The notes under the pieces were generated by a model, which ran no database searches, had not been told where the DNA came from, and worked only from the letters and a program-made list of their open reading frames with translations. A DNA stretch of 64,000 bases from NCBI GenBank assembly GCA_950295325.1, contig OX485808.1, positions 41,317,180 to 41,381,179 on the forward strand, given 5' to 3'. Positions 37,141 to 46,690 of the stretch are shown here, one piece after another. Position 1 is the first letter of the stretch. Each line of letters starts with the position of its first letter. This stretch comes from Polytrichum commune. Taxonomy: Eukaryota > Streptophyta > Polytrichopsida > Polytrichales > Polytrichaceae. The position numbers and the translations under genes are program-made.

Positions 37141-37859
37141 CCTACAAAATTAGTGACTTAGCCTATAAAATTTTGAAAGTGTAGGACAAAGAGCCTATGG
37201 ACAATTTAAAAACATAGGATATCAACCTATGTGATAAAAACATTTAGGAAATTTTGCCTAAATTTTTTTTAAAAGAAAGGATTTTAGCCATTCATCCTTC
37301 TTCAAATTGGGAAATTAGTTGGCCTAAGTACATATCTTTAGGCTATATCTTGCAGGAAGAGTAGAGGTTGAATGAGAACATGGTGAGAACTTTCACCCTT
37401 AAACTCATTTGAATTTTAGCAACCTTTCATAACTTATAATCAACTCTTTAAAAAAGACTTGGTTAATCCTTGGCCTTCAAACGTGGTGAAAGGCTTAGCC
37501 AGGTTCAATTCCTGCCAAGGATCCCACTTAGTACTCAAATTTTGATTTTAAAACCTTCAACATTAAAAGATATGAAGGATTTTAACCTACTAAAAATTAG
37601 TTTTGAGGCAATTGGCGAGGAACTTACAAACTCAAAAGGTTTTCAACTTACAAAAAGTTGATATTGTAGAATGCAACCTATGCTATGAGGCAAATAGCCT
37701 ATGTACTCTTAAAGAGGTAGGCCCGCTAAGGGTTTAGAGTCAAGCGTTATGATTTAGGTTTTAGGGTTCCCTGTAACCCTGTTTCCGTGGGTGCCCTAAT
37801 CCTGTGGGCACCCTATTCATGCGGTTGGGGGCCAATGCCCGAGGTAAACAAAACCCCAA

Positions 37860-38651
37860 CCGTCGCATTTCTCATTTCTTTCTCTCTCTCTCTCTCCGCG
37901 CCTCGCTTGGAAGTGCCGCGGCGAATCAGGCTTGGTGTAGGTTAACCCTTCATTCTCCCGCGTTCATTGCTTTCTTCTGCATCTTTTTTTCCCTCCTTTC
38001 TTTTGCTCTTCAATAGAATAGCCCTTGTGCAATCTTAGAAGTTAGGAAGAGTTTTGAAAGAAACAGAAACATACGGAGGAAGGTTTTAGAGCGTGAGAGT
38101 GAAGGAAGTTAGCAAAAGAGTGTTGAAGAGTATTGGAAAGTGCTGAAGGAAGTTAGTAGAACATTCGGTAGTAGATAAAGCTTCGGTTTGGGAGGTCCAG
38201 GTGTTTGTACTGGAAGTTTTAGGAGTGCTTGTGAAATTCAAGAGTTCTTTAAGAGTATCAAGAGTTGTTTGAGAGTTTTCGAAGTCGTTTGAGAGATTCA
38301 GTAGTTTTGTGAGGGATTCAGGAGTGGGTTTAGACATTTCGAAGTCTTCTGAGAGGTTTAGTAGTTGTGTGTGAGATTCAGGAGTTGGTTTGGACATTTC
38401 GAAGGCTTTTGAGAGGTTTAGTAGTTGTGTGTGAGATTCAGGAGTTGGTTTAGACATTTCGAAGTCTTTTGAGAGATTCAGTAGTTCTGTGTGAGATTTA
38501 GGAGTTGGTTGAGAGATCCAAGAGCTATTTGAGAGAGTTGATACTTGTTTGAAAGTTTCTCATTGAACTTTCTCACAGTTTGTTTGATATTGAGAATTAT
38601 TGGAAGAACAACCTGCTCTACTCCAAATTGTCTGCACAACATCTTTGAAAG
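37860..38651 (+). promoter_or_regulatory. putative 5' leader exon of the cluster A gene
   Basis: A pyrimidine-rich tract (TTTCTTTCTCTCTCTCTC near 37876) and GC-richer bases resemble a plant transcription start region. The sequence then runs to a donor (GAAAG|GTATTG) at 38651/38652. The next acceptor, CTTACAG, lies directly before ATG 39359. This implies a 5' leader intron of about 700 bases holding palindrome array 2, matching the layout of the DUF7869 and cluster B genes. No TATA box was identified. Confidence 0.4.
38283..38520. repeat. 60-base minisatellite, about four units
   Basis: Period 60 from the recurrence of 'ttcaggagttggttt.gacatttcgaag' with 'gagaggtttagtagttgtgtgtgag'. Because the period is a multiple of three, the minus strand reads as a repeated 20-residue peptide (KPTPESHTQLLNLS). 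It lies in the presumed leader exon of the cluster A gene, so that peptide is probably not made. Confidence 0.8.
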
Positions 38652-38770
38652 GTATTGTGTTTTATTTTAACCAATATGTGTTTGTATATTCACGGTTTTG
38701 TAGCATACACAATGCATAAGCATTGTATATGCTAGATGCCAAGTTTAAAAAATATATTAAAATAATACTG

Positions 38771-39071
38771 TTTGGGGAGACGACCCAAACACAGCCTCTT
38801 GTATGGGTCGACCGACCCAAACACAGCCTCTTGTTTGGGTCGACCGACCCAAACATATCCTCTTGTTTGGGTCGACCGACCCAAACACAGCCTCTTGTTT
38901 GGGTCGACCGACCCAAACACAGCCTCTTGTTTGGGTCGACCGACCCAAACACAGCCCCAAACACAGCCCCTTGTTTGGGTCGCTCGACCCAAACACAAAA
39001 CAAAGCATCATGTTTGGGCCGAACGACCAAAATATAACACAAAGCATCATGTTTGGGTCGAACGACCCAAA
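38771..39071. repeat. palindrome array 2 in the cluster A leader intron
   Basis: Nine sites of the TTTGGGTCG-NN-CGACCCAAA family, starting at 38771 (degenerate), 38802, 38834, 38866, 38898, 38930, 38974, 39012 (degenerate) and 39052. The middle ones recur every 32 bases with identical linkers ('acagcctcttg'). All complete sites have the AC centre or CT/AA variants, so here they share one orientation, unlike array 1. One more relaxed copy is at 39312-39331. Confidence 0.92.
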
Positions 39072-39358
39072 CTAAGTCTTCTAATTATAAACTCATAAAG
39101 AAATCCATGATTTTTGCATCAATATAAAATTCACATCAACCCAAAATAATAATCAAGGAATGCATCAAGGAAAAGTATCAAGGAATCCTGCATGTCACAA
39201 ACAATATAAAATGCAAATCCACCCAATAATCACAACATTCTTATTATCATTACAAATGATGCTGAAATATATAAATACACAATCCACCTAAACCTATTCA
39301 TGTCGTAGATGTTTGGGTCGAACGACCGAAACTAACTTTGCGCATTATTTTCTTACAG

Positions 39359-42300
39359 ATGGCTCCAAAGAAAAGACCCGGCGAAAGGTGGTTCATGCCT
39401 GCGCCGGACATGTTGTGGCAGGAGCACGAAACCCCGCAGGATGACTCCTATTCCCCTAAGGACGGGCTTGTCCTCGCTTGGTCTATTCAAGTAGTCAAAG
39501 CCTCAACATACAAAATGATTTTTGTTGTCAAGGTGGGAACCGTGGAGAAACACACCTGGGCGACTCTTACGGGATGGGAGGTCGCATCGGTACAGTCTCT
39601 TGGAGACTATACCGACGTCATCCTCGAGAACTCGGCTGTGCAGAACGCGCATATGTTCATGCACCAGTTCTCCGAGCCTTTCGACGCACTCTATGCAAGA
39701 GAGTCCTGTGTCGAATCGGAAGTTATCAAGCCGGAGACAATATTTATCGATGGGAGTACATCGAATACCAAGGTCTCAAGCCGGTTCACAAAACTAAAAC
39801 ATGCAATAACCGTGCTGAACAGGGGCCTGCAAAGCAAAACCAAATCACAGCAACCTGTGAGGCGGAAAGCTCCCACAGAGGAAGGAGCAGGGTCGTCAAG
39901 ACCTCAATCGGTGAGGATGCCGCTACCAGTACCGGCTGACTCGCGTAGGACCACTCCCTCCCAAACACCTACGAATAGTGAGACCCCTACACCTTCTGGG
40001 AGCCGTCAAACAACTCCATCCAAGAGGGCGAGAGAGTCATCTGTGATGACTGACGAGCCAGTCTCACCGGAGTTGCGCATGCCGAAGCCCGGCGAAGAGG
40101 TGGATGTAGGGGAGCTGCAGAAAATCGTGAACAATTTCACGACGAAATGCTCCCACTGTTTTTTCATGGGCAGGGATTTCAAGTTCGACGTGAACATCAG
40201 CCAGTGCCATCTAGCGCCACCGGAGAAGTGTGTCCGGGCAAAGGAGGACGCCTACGTTGACTGGATAATCGCGCAGATCGTTTGCGAGCAGTTTAAAGAC
40301 GACAGGCAAACGATTGTAGTGATGCCACAGGGTCTCAAGAAAATGCCTACACCTGAAATGTGGCCAACAATTCAGAAGGGCGATTTTTGGCTGATAGACG
40401 GCCAACACAGCGTGGAGGCATCCAAGAAAATCCAACTCATGAATGAGTGGGACGATCCCAACAATCAGAAGGAAAAGCTGAAGGTTTGGAAGGCACTGGT
40501 GGTGTGGTCTGACGACGAGACCAAGCTCAGCGACATCTCCCGGTACTTCAATATGGGAAACAAGAAGAGGGCCTACCAAGCTTCCTGGATAAGGAATATC
40601 ATGGCCTCGCGGGAGGTGTGGGAGTTCTATGGTAGGCCTCCCAAGGAGAGGGAGAATGCGAAGGACAAGAATCCCAAGTGGGAGGTGAGTATTGTTTGGG
40701 TCGACCGACCCAAACTCCTGGTGCAGTCTTGTGTTTTTTTAAAGTTTGGGTCGATCGACCCAAACAACTGTTGCAGTCTTGTGTTTTTTTTCAGTTTGGG
40801 TCGACCGACCCAAACTCTTGTTGTAGATGTTGGTCATGATATGGTTTGGAAATCACATGTACTTAACTAACACGCATTCAAATGTTCTGTTTTGTTCACG
40901 TGCAGAATTTCAAATACCAAATGATCAACAAATTCTCCTCCATTGATAATTCGAGCCACAAGCAGAAGAAATACAGCGACCTGAAGGGGGAGATTTACTT
41001 TATTACAGCATCGGACTCAGTTTGGAGGAAGTGCAAAACCGTGTTTGAAAAGCACGAGACGGGGGATTTGATCGACCCTGACACTGGCGCTTTCTTCAAC
41101 CTGGCCTCGCGCTTCAAGCAGATGAAGCCTCTCGTGAGAGAGTTCTTTAGAACTCTTCAAGGGCTGTCAGAGACGAAGGTGGAGAAGGCGGCATCGCACA
41201 TCCTGCACGTGGCACCCACGGCCAAGAGGTGCTGGGTGCACCCGAAGATTGTCTTCGTAAAGCCCAAATCCTTCGTTCCTTCATGCTACACCATGAAGGA
41301 ATGGACGGAGAACAGAAAAAAGAAGACGACTATCGTGCAGGAGCTGCATAAATTGGTGCCAGAGAGGAATATTGTCGTGGACGGCGAGGTTCATGGGGCT
41401 AACTGGAGAGCATTCAAAGATGAATATAAGTTCACCAGTGCCTCCATGGCGGCTCTAATAAGGGAAGCGGGGGACGACTTCTTGCGGGCCAAGATGGTGA
41501 AGGGTGGGAAGAACCGGGCGCTTCCGGATCACACAGCGCGTGCGTTCTCGAACTTCATCAAGGAGAAGAAGATTGTCCAGTTTGAAGGGGACGCTTACTT
41601 CAACCTTGTCACCTTCGAGCCTTTGAAAATTCAGGGCTGGCCATGTCAAGACGCCAGAATGGCGATAAGGACGAAAGCAAGGGACCGCTTTCCTTTTGGG
41701 ATGATTGATTTTAGAAATATTCCTGGAAGCTCATTTGAGGGCACGATGAGCACCCTCTTCTACGACCCCTTCTTAACTAAGTTCGTCGATTATGCAAGCC
41801 CTAAGTTCAGGGAGGTAGATATCTGGCTTTGGATAGTCGAGGATAGAAGGGCGGAGCAGGTGTACGAGCTTGTCCGGAAACTGCAGCCGGAGTATGCAGT
41901 GTCCAAGTCTCACTACATCGCCGCACCGGCGGAGGGGGCTTACACGACGTTGAAGGACAAGAAGACCAAGTTCGTCAACGTCTTGTGTTCGTACTTCGTG
42001 TACAAAGCGGAGTTGCTGAAGGTGCCAAACCACCCTATATCCCGGATGGACAAACTCTTCCAAGTTCCAGAAGGGTTGGGTGCGAACAAGTGCCTCTACG
42101 ACGAGGCTAAATACGCGAACTATCCTGCAGATGAGCTGCGGATGGAATTTTACATGAGAATGATGAGGACGCTGACGAGGAGAGGGGACTGCATCTTCAA
42201 CGTCTTCGGAGGCTCAAAACCTGTCTATGCTGCTATGGTAAGTGACTTTCTATAGCTCGTAAGCAGTTTGTGTCGATCGACCCAAACTAGGCTCTTTGCA

Positions 42301-45190
42301 GGTTTGGGTCGACCGACCCAAACTACACATTGTACTTAGTCTTGTTTATGTGATTGCCTCGACAAATTCTAATTTCCCTATAACTTGGATTGTGTAGATG
42401 TCGGGGCTGAATATATACTCCTACATAGAGGATGGCGATCTGCCATTTTACAGGGTGCAGAAATCGCTGGCGAAGAAGATGGACATCCTCGATTGGATCC
42501 CGGGTAGCTACGTCGACGAGGTTGTTCAGGGTGGCGAAAATCCTCTTGATAGGGTGAGGCGCATCAACCCGGAGGAAATGGCCATGAAGGCCACGACCCA
42601 AGTTCCCGAACCTCTGGTCGGGTTGCATCTGGGCAATCCGTCCCGCACAGAAGGTGGCGAGGTTGAGGAGGAGGAGGAGGAAGAAGAGGAACACGAGGAG
42701 GCGGAGAAGGAAGGCGACGTCGAGGAAGGGGCAACGGGCTTCACGCAACAATCCGAAGCCCCTCAACGGAAGAAGGCGATGCGGGCGGCAACCCCGCAGA
42801 GTAAGCTCGTGCCCGTCTTGACTGTGGACGATGCACGGGACATGTACTCCAGGGACGCCACCGCGACGTTCAGGGAGAGGAGGAAGTTAAAGGGGAAGAA
42901 GCTGTATGGCGACTACTCCGTGGAGAAGACCATTGCCATTAGTAGCGAGGACGACGATGACATTGAGCTCGCCAAACGGCTAAGATCAGATCCCCCGTCC
43001 CCGACAGCGTTCGCTGGCATGGTTAGGGTGAAGCCCGAGGTCCTGACTGTGGAGGAGGCGAACGAGAAGATGAGGAGGGACGAGGAGCAGCGAGTCCGCC
43101 TGCAGAAGGCTGCCGCGGAAGAACCCTCAATGCGGAACGAGGTCGCAGAGCTGAGGGCTCTCCTGTTGGAGCAGGAGCGTCAAAGGGCGATGGCCCAACC
43201 TCCGTCCCACGCCGACTTGATATCACAAGTGATACAAGGAATGTGGGCGCAAGGTTTGGTGGTGGCTCCCTCCAGCTCCTTCCCGCACTTGCCCCCCGGC
43301 TTCCCTCCGCAGAGCATCCCTCAGCAGCCTGTGCCGCAATCGTCTTTCAGCTTCCAGCACTTGATGCGGCCCCACCAAGTTCCGTACGCGCCGGTCCAGC
43401 AAGTGGATGACCCCAACATCTGGCGCGTCTCTGGAGCCTCCTCCCCTTTGGGCCCTCCACCACTTCGGCCCCCCATAGTCATGGCGCCACCCCACCAATC
43501 GGACGACCCCAGGATGTTTGGGTCGACCGACCCAAACCCACCATCCACTGTAGTGTCCGAAGGGCCCTCTCCAGATGCAGGACAGTTTGGGTCGGGCGAC
43601 CCAAACCCCGTTGCAGCGCAGTCCTCCCTTGACCAACATGGGTGTCAACTAGACACGGCCATGCTAGATGTTGAAGGCCTGCAAGGGCCTGGTGATACCT
43701 CTACTCCTAACCAAATCGATGAACCCATGCATGATGCACATGCGGAGATTGGTTTAGGACAAGGGCCTGATGCCGATCGTTTGCAGGAGAAGGTTCCTGA
43801 CGTCGTCGGAGAAGGCGGTGGCGAGAGAGGCGGGGCAGCGGGGACGGTGGAGGCTTCCATATCGTCGAGACATGACCAGGGCGAGGTAATACACTGAGCC
43901 CTCCCAGTTTGGGTCGACCGACCCAAACTTCCTGGGTCACTGTCTTGTTGGCGTGGTCGTGTCCCCCTTGCTAGGAGGAAATGCACACCCCCTGCCCCCC
44001 CTGGTCTACACTTGCTCCCCCTCCCCCCAACGTGCCCCCCCGCGATCCCCTTCGTCTCACCTGCATTCGACTACGCTCGACCTTGGCGGCACGCAACCAA
44101 TTTTGTAGATGTAGAATTAGGATAGTGTGAATGCCGTCGTTCACCGCGCCCCCCCCCCCCCCCCGAATCAAATTGTACATAGAGATTTGTAAAAATAAAA
44201 TTATTATTTTTGGCGCCCATATGTTTGCATCCGTGTCCCAATGTATGTTGTTCCCTTGTATGTTTTTGTTGCCACCAATGGTCCAATTCTTCTTGTGTTT
44301 GCACAAAATTTCCGTTCTGCTTGAGATGGACATAGCATAACATAGTCCTTGCCGCCTTCTCTCGCTCGTCGCCGCAGGGTTCGGAGCATAGCGTCACGGC
44401 TCCCCACCGATCCTCTCCGAGGAGTGTGGAGGACAGCGCGGTGGTCCCCCCGATTTTACCCTCGCCACCTTTGCCTCCCAAAACCCGGTTCCTGGTGCTA
44501 GACCTCAACGGGGTCCTTGTCCAATGCGTGCATTGTCCGAGGGTCCCAACGGTGCCTTTCTGCAAGCCCGAGGACGCCAACTACGATGGACCCCCCGCGT
44601 ACATCAAAAGCAAGCTAGTGTACCTCCGCCCGTGGCTTCGGCGCTTCCTACAGGTCGCCCTATCCAAATGGTGGGTGATCATTTGGAGCTCCATGAAGTC
44701 CGAGAATACCCAGGCCGTCGTGGAGTTCATCTTCAAGGGACTCCAACCCCCGTGCTTGGTCCTAGGACAGGATTCTTGTAAAACATTGTACACCCCCGAG
44801 GGCAGGGTTGTGAAGAAGCCCAACAACCCCGCCGTAAACCAATTTCTTAAGGTCTTGAAGCCAATCGTATGGGACCAGCGTCCGACCATGGTCGGCTGTC
44901 CCTACGACGTTCGCCCCACCCGTGACAACACGTTGATGGTGGACGACAACGCTTCCAAAAACATTTTGAACCCGACCTCCAACTTCATCGTTTGCCCCAC
45001 GTGGACGGTCGAGAAGGTCCGAGACCGCTTTTTGTTAGACCTACTTAAGTACATTCAAATGCTCGTGGGGAGTGGACTACCCGTGCCCCGGTTCCTTAGT
45101 TGTAATCCGATAGGCGAAAGATACATGGATCCGAAGGACTATATGTACAGAGAGTTGTACGCTCACGCGAAATATAATAAACTCATTTGA
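39359..45190 (+). CDS. ParB-like / methyltransferase-like / FCP1-like fusion protein of mobile element A (4 exons)
   Basis: Exons 39359-40684, 40906-42237, 42398-43885 and 44378-45190 have GT-AG borders, are all in phase 0, and give 1652 residues without a stop. Start: the acceptor TTACAG abuts ATG 39359. Order: an unrecognised N-terminal domain (about 1-150); a Ser/Thr/Pro linker; a ParB/DGQHR-like domain with WLIDGQHSVEAS (D347-S351); a second exon ending LTRRGDCIFNVFGGSKPVYAA (G869 onward), which resembles motif I of beta-class DNA methyltransferases, with YDPF (728-731) where DPPY would sit; an acidic, then coiled-coil, then Pro-rich linker (887-1382); and an FCP1-like HAD domain with LDLNG (D1424, N1426), IIWSSMKS, LVLGQDSC and MVDDN (D1571, D1572). 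ParB-methylase fusions are known in phages. The methyltransferase reading is inferred, as key residues are altered. Every intron holds palindromes. Confidence 0.75.
40695..40814. repeat. three palindromes in intron 1 of the cluster A gene
   Basis: Sites at 40695-40714 (AC centre), 40745-40764 (AT centre, a perfect palindrome) and 40795-40814 (AC centre), spaced 50 bases apart with related linkers ('ttgcagtcttgtgttttttt'). The first begins ten bases after the donor. Confidence 0.93.
42267..42322. repeat. two palindromes in intron 2 of the cluster A gene
   Basis: Sites at 42267-42286 (one mismatch, AT centre) and 42303-42322 (AC centre, exact). They occupy the first half of a 160-base intron. 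Confidence 0.93.
43517..43605. repeat. two palindromes inside coding exon 3 of the cluster A gene
   Basis: An exact site at 43517-43536 and a GG-centred site at 43586-43605. Both are in the same reading frame and encode FGSTDPN and FGSGDPN in the disordered linker. These are the only copies within coding sequence. Confidence 0.92.
43908..43927. repeat. palindrome in intron 3 of the cluster A gene
   Basis: One exact AC-centred copy of the family, 22 bases after the donor at 43886. The rest of the 492-base intron includes C-rich tracts, among them about 15 consecutive C near 44150. Confidence 0.93.
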
Positions 45191-45309
45191 GATACTACAT
45201 GGTGTGCCATTGTGTGTGATATAGTATGCCTCAATTGTATATCGATTTTCTCATGCTCCCCCCCTGCCCCCCTCCCCTTGGGTTTTGTTTGTTTTAATTT
45301 TGCCATCAG

Positions 45310-46118
45310 CGTTTGGAGCCCTCGATTGAGATCGTCAGCGAATCAAACTTGGGGAGCTTCTTCTACGAGACCGTCTACGATGCCGCGTCCACCATCGACT
45401 ACTCCAAGGAGCCTCTTGACGCCGGCGTCGTCGATAGTCCCCCACCCAAGCAAATCTTCCGGCGATCTCCGTCCCCGTCGCCGCTCAAGGGCATAAATCG
45501 CAAATGCGTCCGGACGTCCCCCTCTCGGCCCGGCGGCAGTAGTACACCTCAACGGCGGCTGCGGATGGACGCTCGGCCTACGAAGAGTGGCACCCTTCCT
45601 ATTCCTTTGCGGGACGCATTGCCCCTCCTCGCCGCCTCCGACGGGAACGCCCCCGGTGACAAGGTGAACCCCCCCCCCCCCCCCCCAAAACATGGTTAAC
45701 CGCGCATTACAATCATCCGACACTTAAAAAATGAACGTGTGACACGTTTGGGTCTTCCTCCCTAAACTAACACGTGTGTTCTTGCATTCACGCGTTGCAG
45801 GTTGCTCCCACCCGTAGACCTATGCGGGCTAGTGCGTCCGTCGAGTTGGAGCGTTTCTACTCCATGACCAGAAATGCAAGACAGTCCCCTTCATCGTATT
45901 CGAATTCTTCGTCGTATAATTCGGGCGGCCGACGGAATCCAAAATGTGTTATTGATGGCGGTCACCCCAAGAATGGCTATAGTCGCGGGGCGGAGATTTT
46001 CAGGAATGTTGAAGCAATGCGAGCAAAAGAAGCCGCAGCAAAAGAAAAAGAGGCAAAAGAAAAAAAAGCAAAAGAAAATGAAGCAAAAGAAAAAGAGGTA
46101 GTCTCCGAGGCTAGATAG
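45310..46118 (+). CDS. hypothetical basic-tailed protein of cluster A (2 exons)
   Basis: Exons 45310-45663 and 45801-46118 join in phase 0 (GDK|VAPTRRP). The product is rich in Ser, Pro and Arg, has a short ordered start (IEIVSESNLGSFFYETVYDA), and ends in a Lys/Glu/Ala helix repeated as KEKEAKEK before a stop. No family recognised. It begins only 120 bases after the stop of the large gene, at an acceptor (CCATCAG), so it may be a downstream exon of that transcript used after alternative splicing; no phase 0 donor before the upstream stop was found. A run of about 20 C lies just inside its intron. Confidence 0.45.
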
Positions 46119-46260
46119 GCCATAGTAGGCGTAGGGTTTTGGGCCATAGGCAAGAACATTTTGGGTCGCACTATCCAATGGATGTGTTGTGTTAGCATGC
46201 TATGCATTTTACATGCCACACTTTGTATGTTTTTTTTTTGCAATAATATAAGTGTCACAT

Positions 46261-46506
46261 GATTTCCCCTTCCATATGGTCTAAGGTTTGGATTGCCCTA
46301 CCTAAACCATCACAAATATGAGTTTGGAATATTTTGTATGTTATATTATATTGGTTCACATATTTCCCCTTCAATATGATCTATGGTTTGGATTGCCCTA
46401 CCTAAACCATATTCATACAAGTTTTTGTGCGATAATATGAATGTTTTAAGATTTCCCCTTCAACTTGGCCTAAGGTTTGGATTGCCCACCCTAAACAATC
46501 CCAAAT
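46261..46506. repeat. three direct repeats with decayed palindromes, 3' flank of cluster A
   Basis: Copies at 46261-46313, 46361-46416 and 46449-46506 share 'atttccccttc' followed by 'ggtttggattgccctacctaaacc'. The latter is an imperfect inverted repeat that resembles a degraded member of the TTTGGGTCG family; similar sites occur at 36938 and 45748. Confidence 0.7.
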
Positions 46507-46690
46507 ATTGAGTTATTAACGGGGTTCTTGTTCTAAACACCCGCTTCAAAGTGTTCGCATCTTACAACTTTCTCCAATATGTGTTCCATTTATCCTTGTT
46601 CTTATTTATGTGAATGTCTCAAAATGCCCAAAAAGTCTCAATTTAACGAATATAGTGTTAATAGATACTACATGTCCAAGCCAAAAGATT
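46474..46690. repeat. direct repeat, copy 2 (copy 1 at 36935-37140)
   Basis: Same orientation as the copy upstream of cluster A, and starting with the third decayed palindrome. It lies between the last cluster A exon and the truncated end of cluster B. Confidence 0.6.

Larger units (their letters stand above)
34946..37840. other. non-genic AT-rich gap between clusters 1 and A
   Basis: No supported exon. It contains short interstitial telomere repeats, two related segments around 35570-35870 and 35880-36060 (both with 'gtttaaacgtc' and 'actcttctt/ctc'), and the boundary-type direct repeat at 36888-37140. It separates the divergently transcribed DUF7869 and cluster A genes. Confidence 0.5.

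Noticed and set aside
38771-39071. CRISPR-like array of evenly spaced palindromic repeats
   Set aside because: The linkers between repeats are identical or related, not unique spacers, the host is a plant with introns, and there are no cas genes.
42323-42766. Minus-strand frame of 147 codons with a leucine-rich stretch resembling a membrane segment
   Set aside because: It is the antisense of the glutamate-rich linker in cluster A exon 3 (GAG/GAA codons read as CTC/TTC).
36888-46690. Cluster A as an LTR retrotransposon
   Set aside because: The flanking direct repeats are diverged and there is no reverse transcriptase, integrase, primer-binding site or polypurine tract; the gene has introns.
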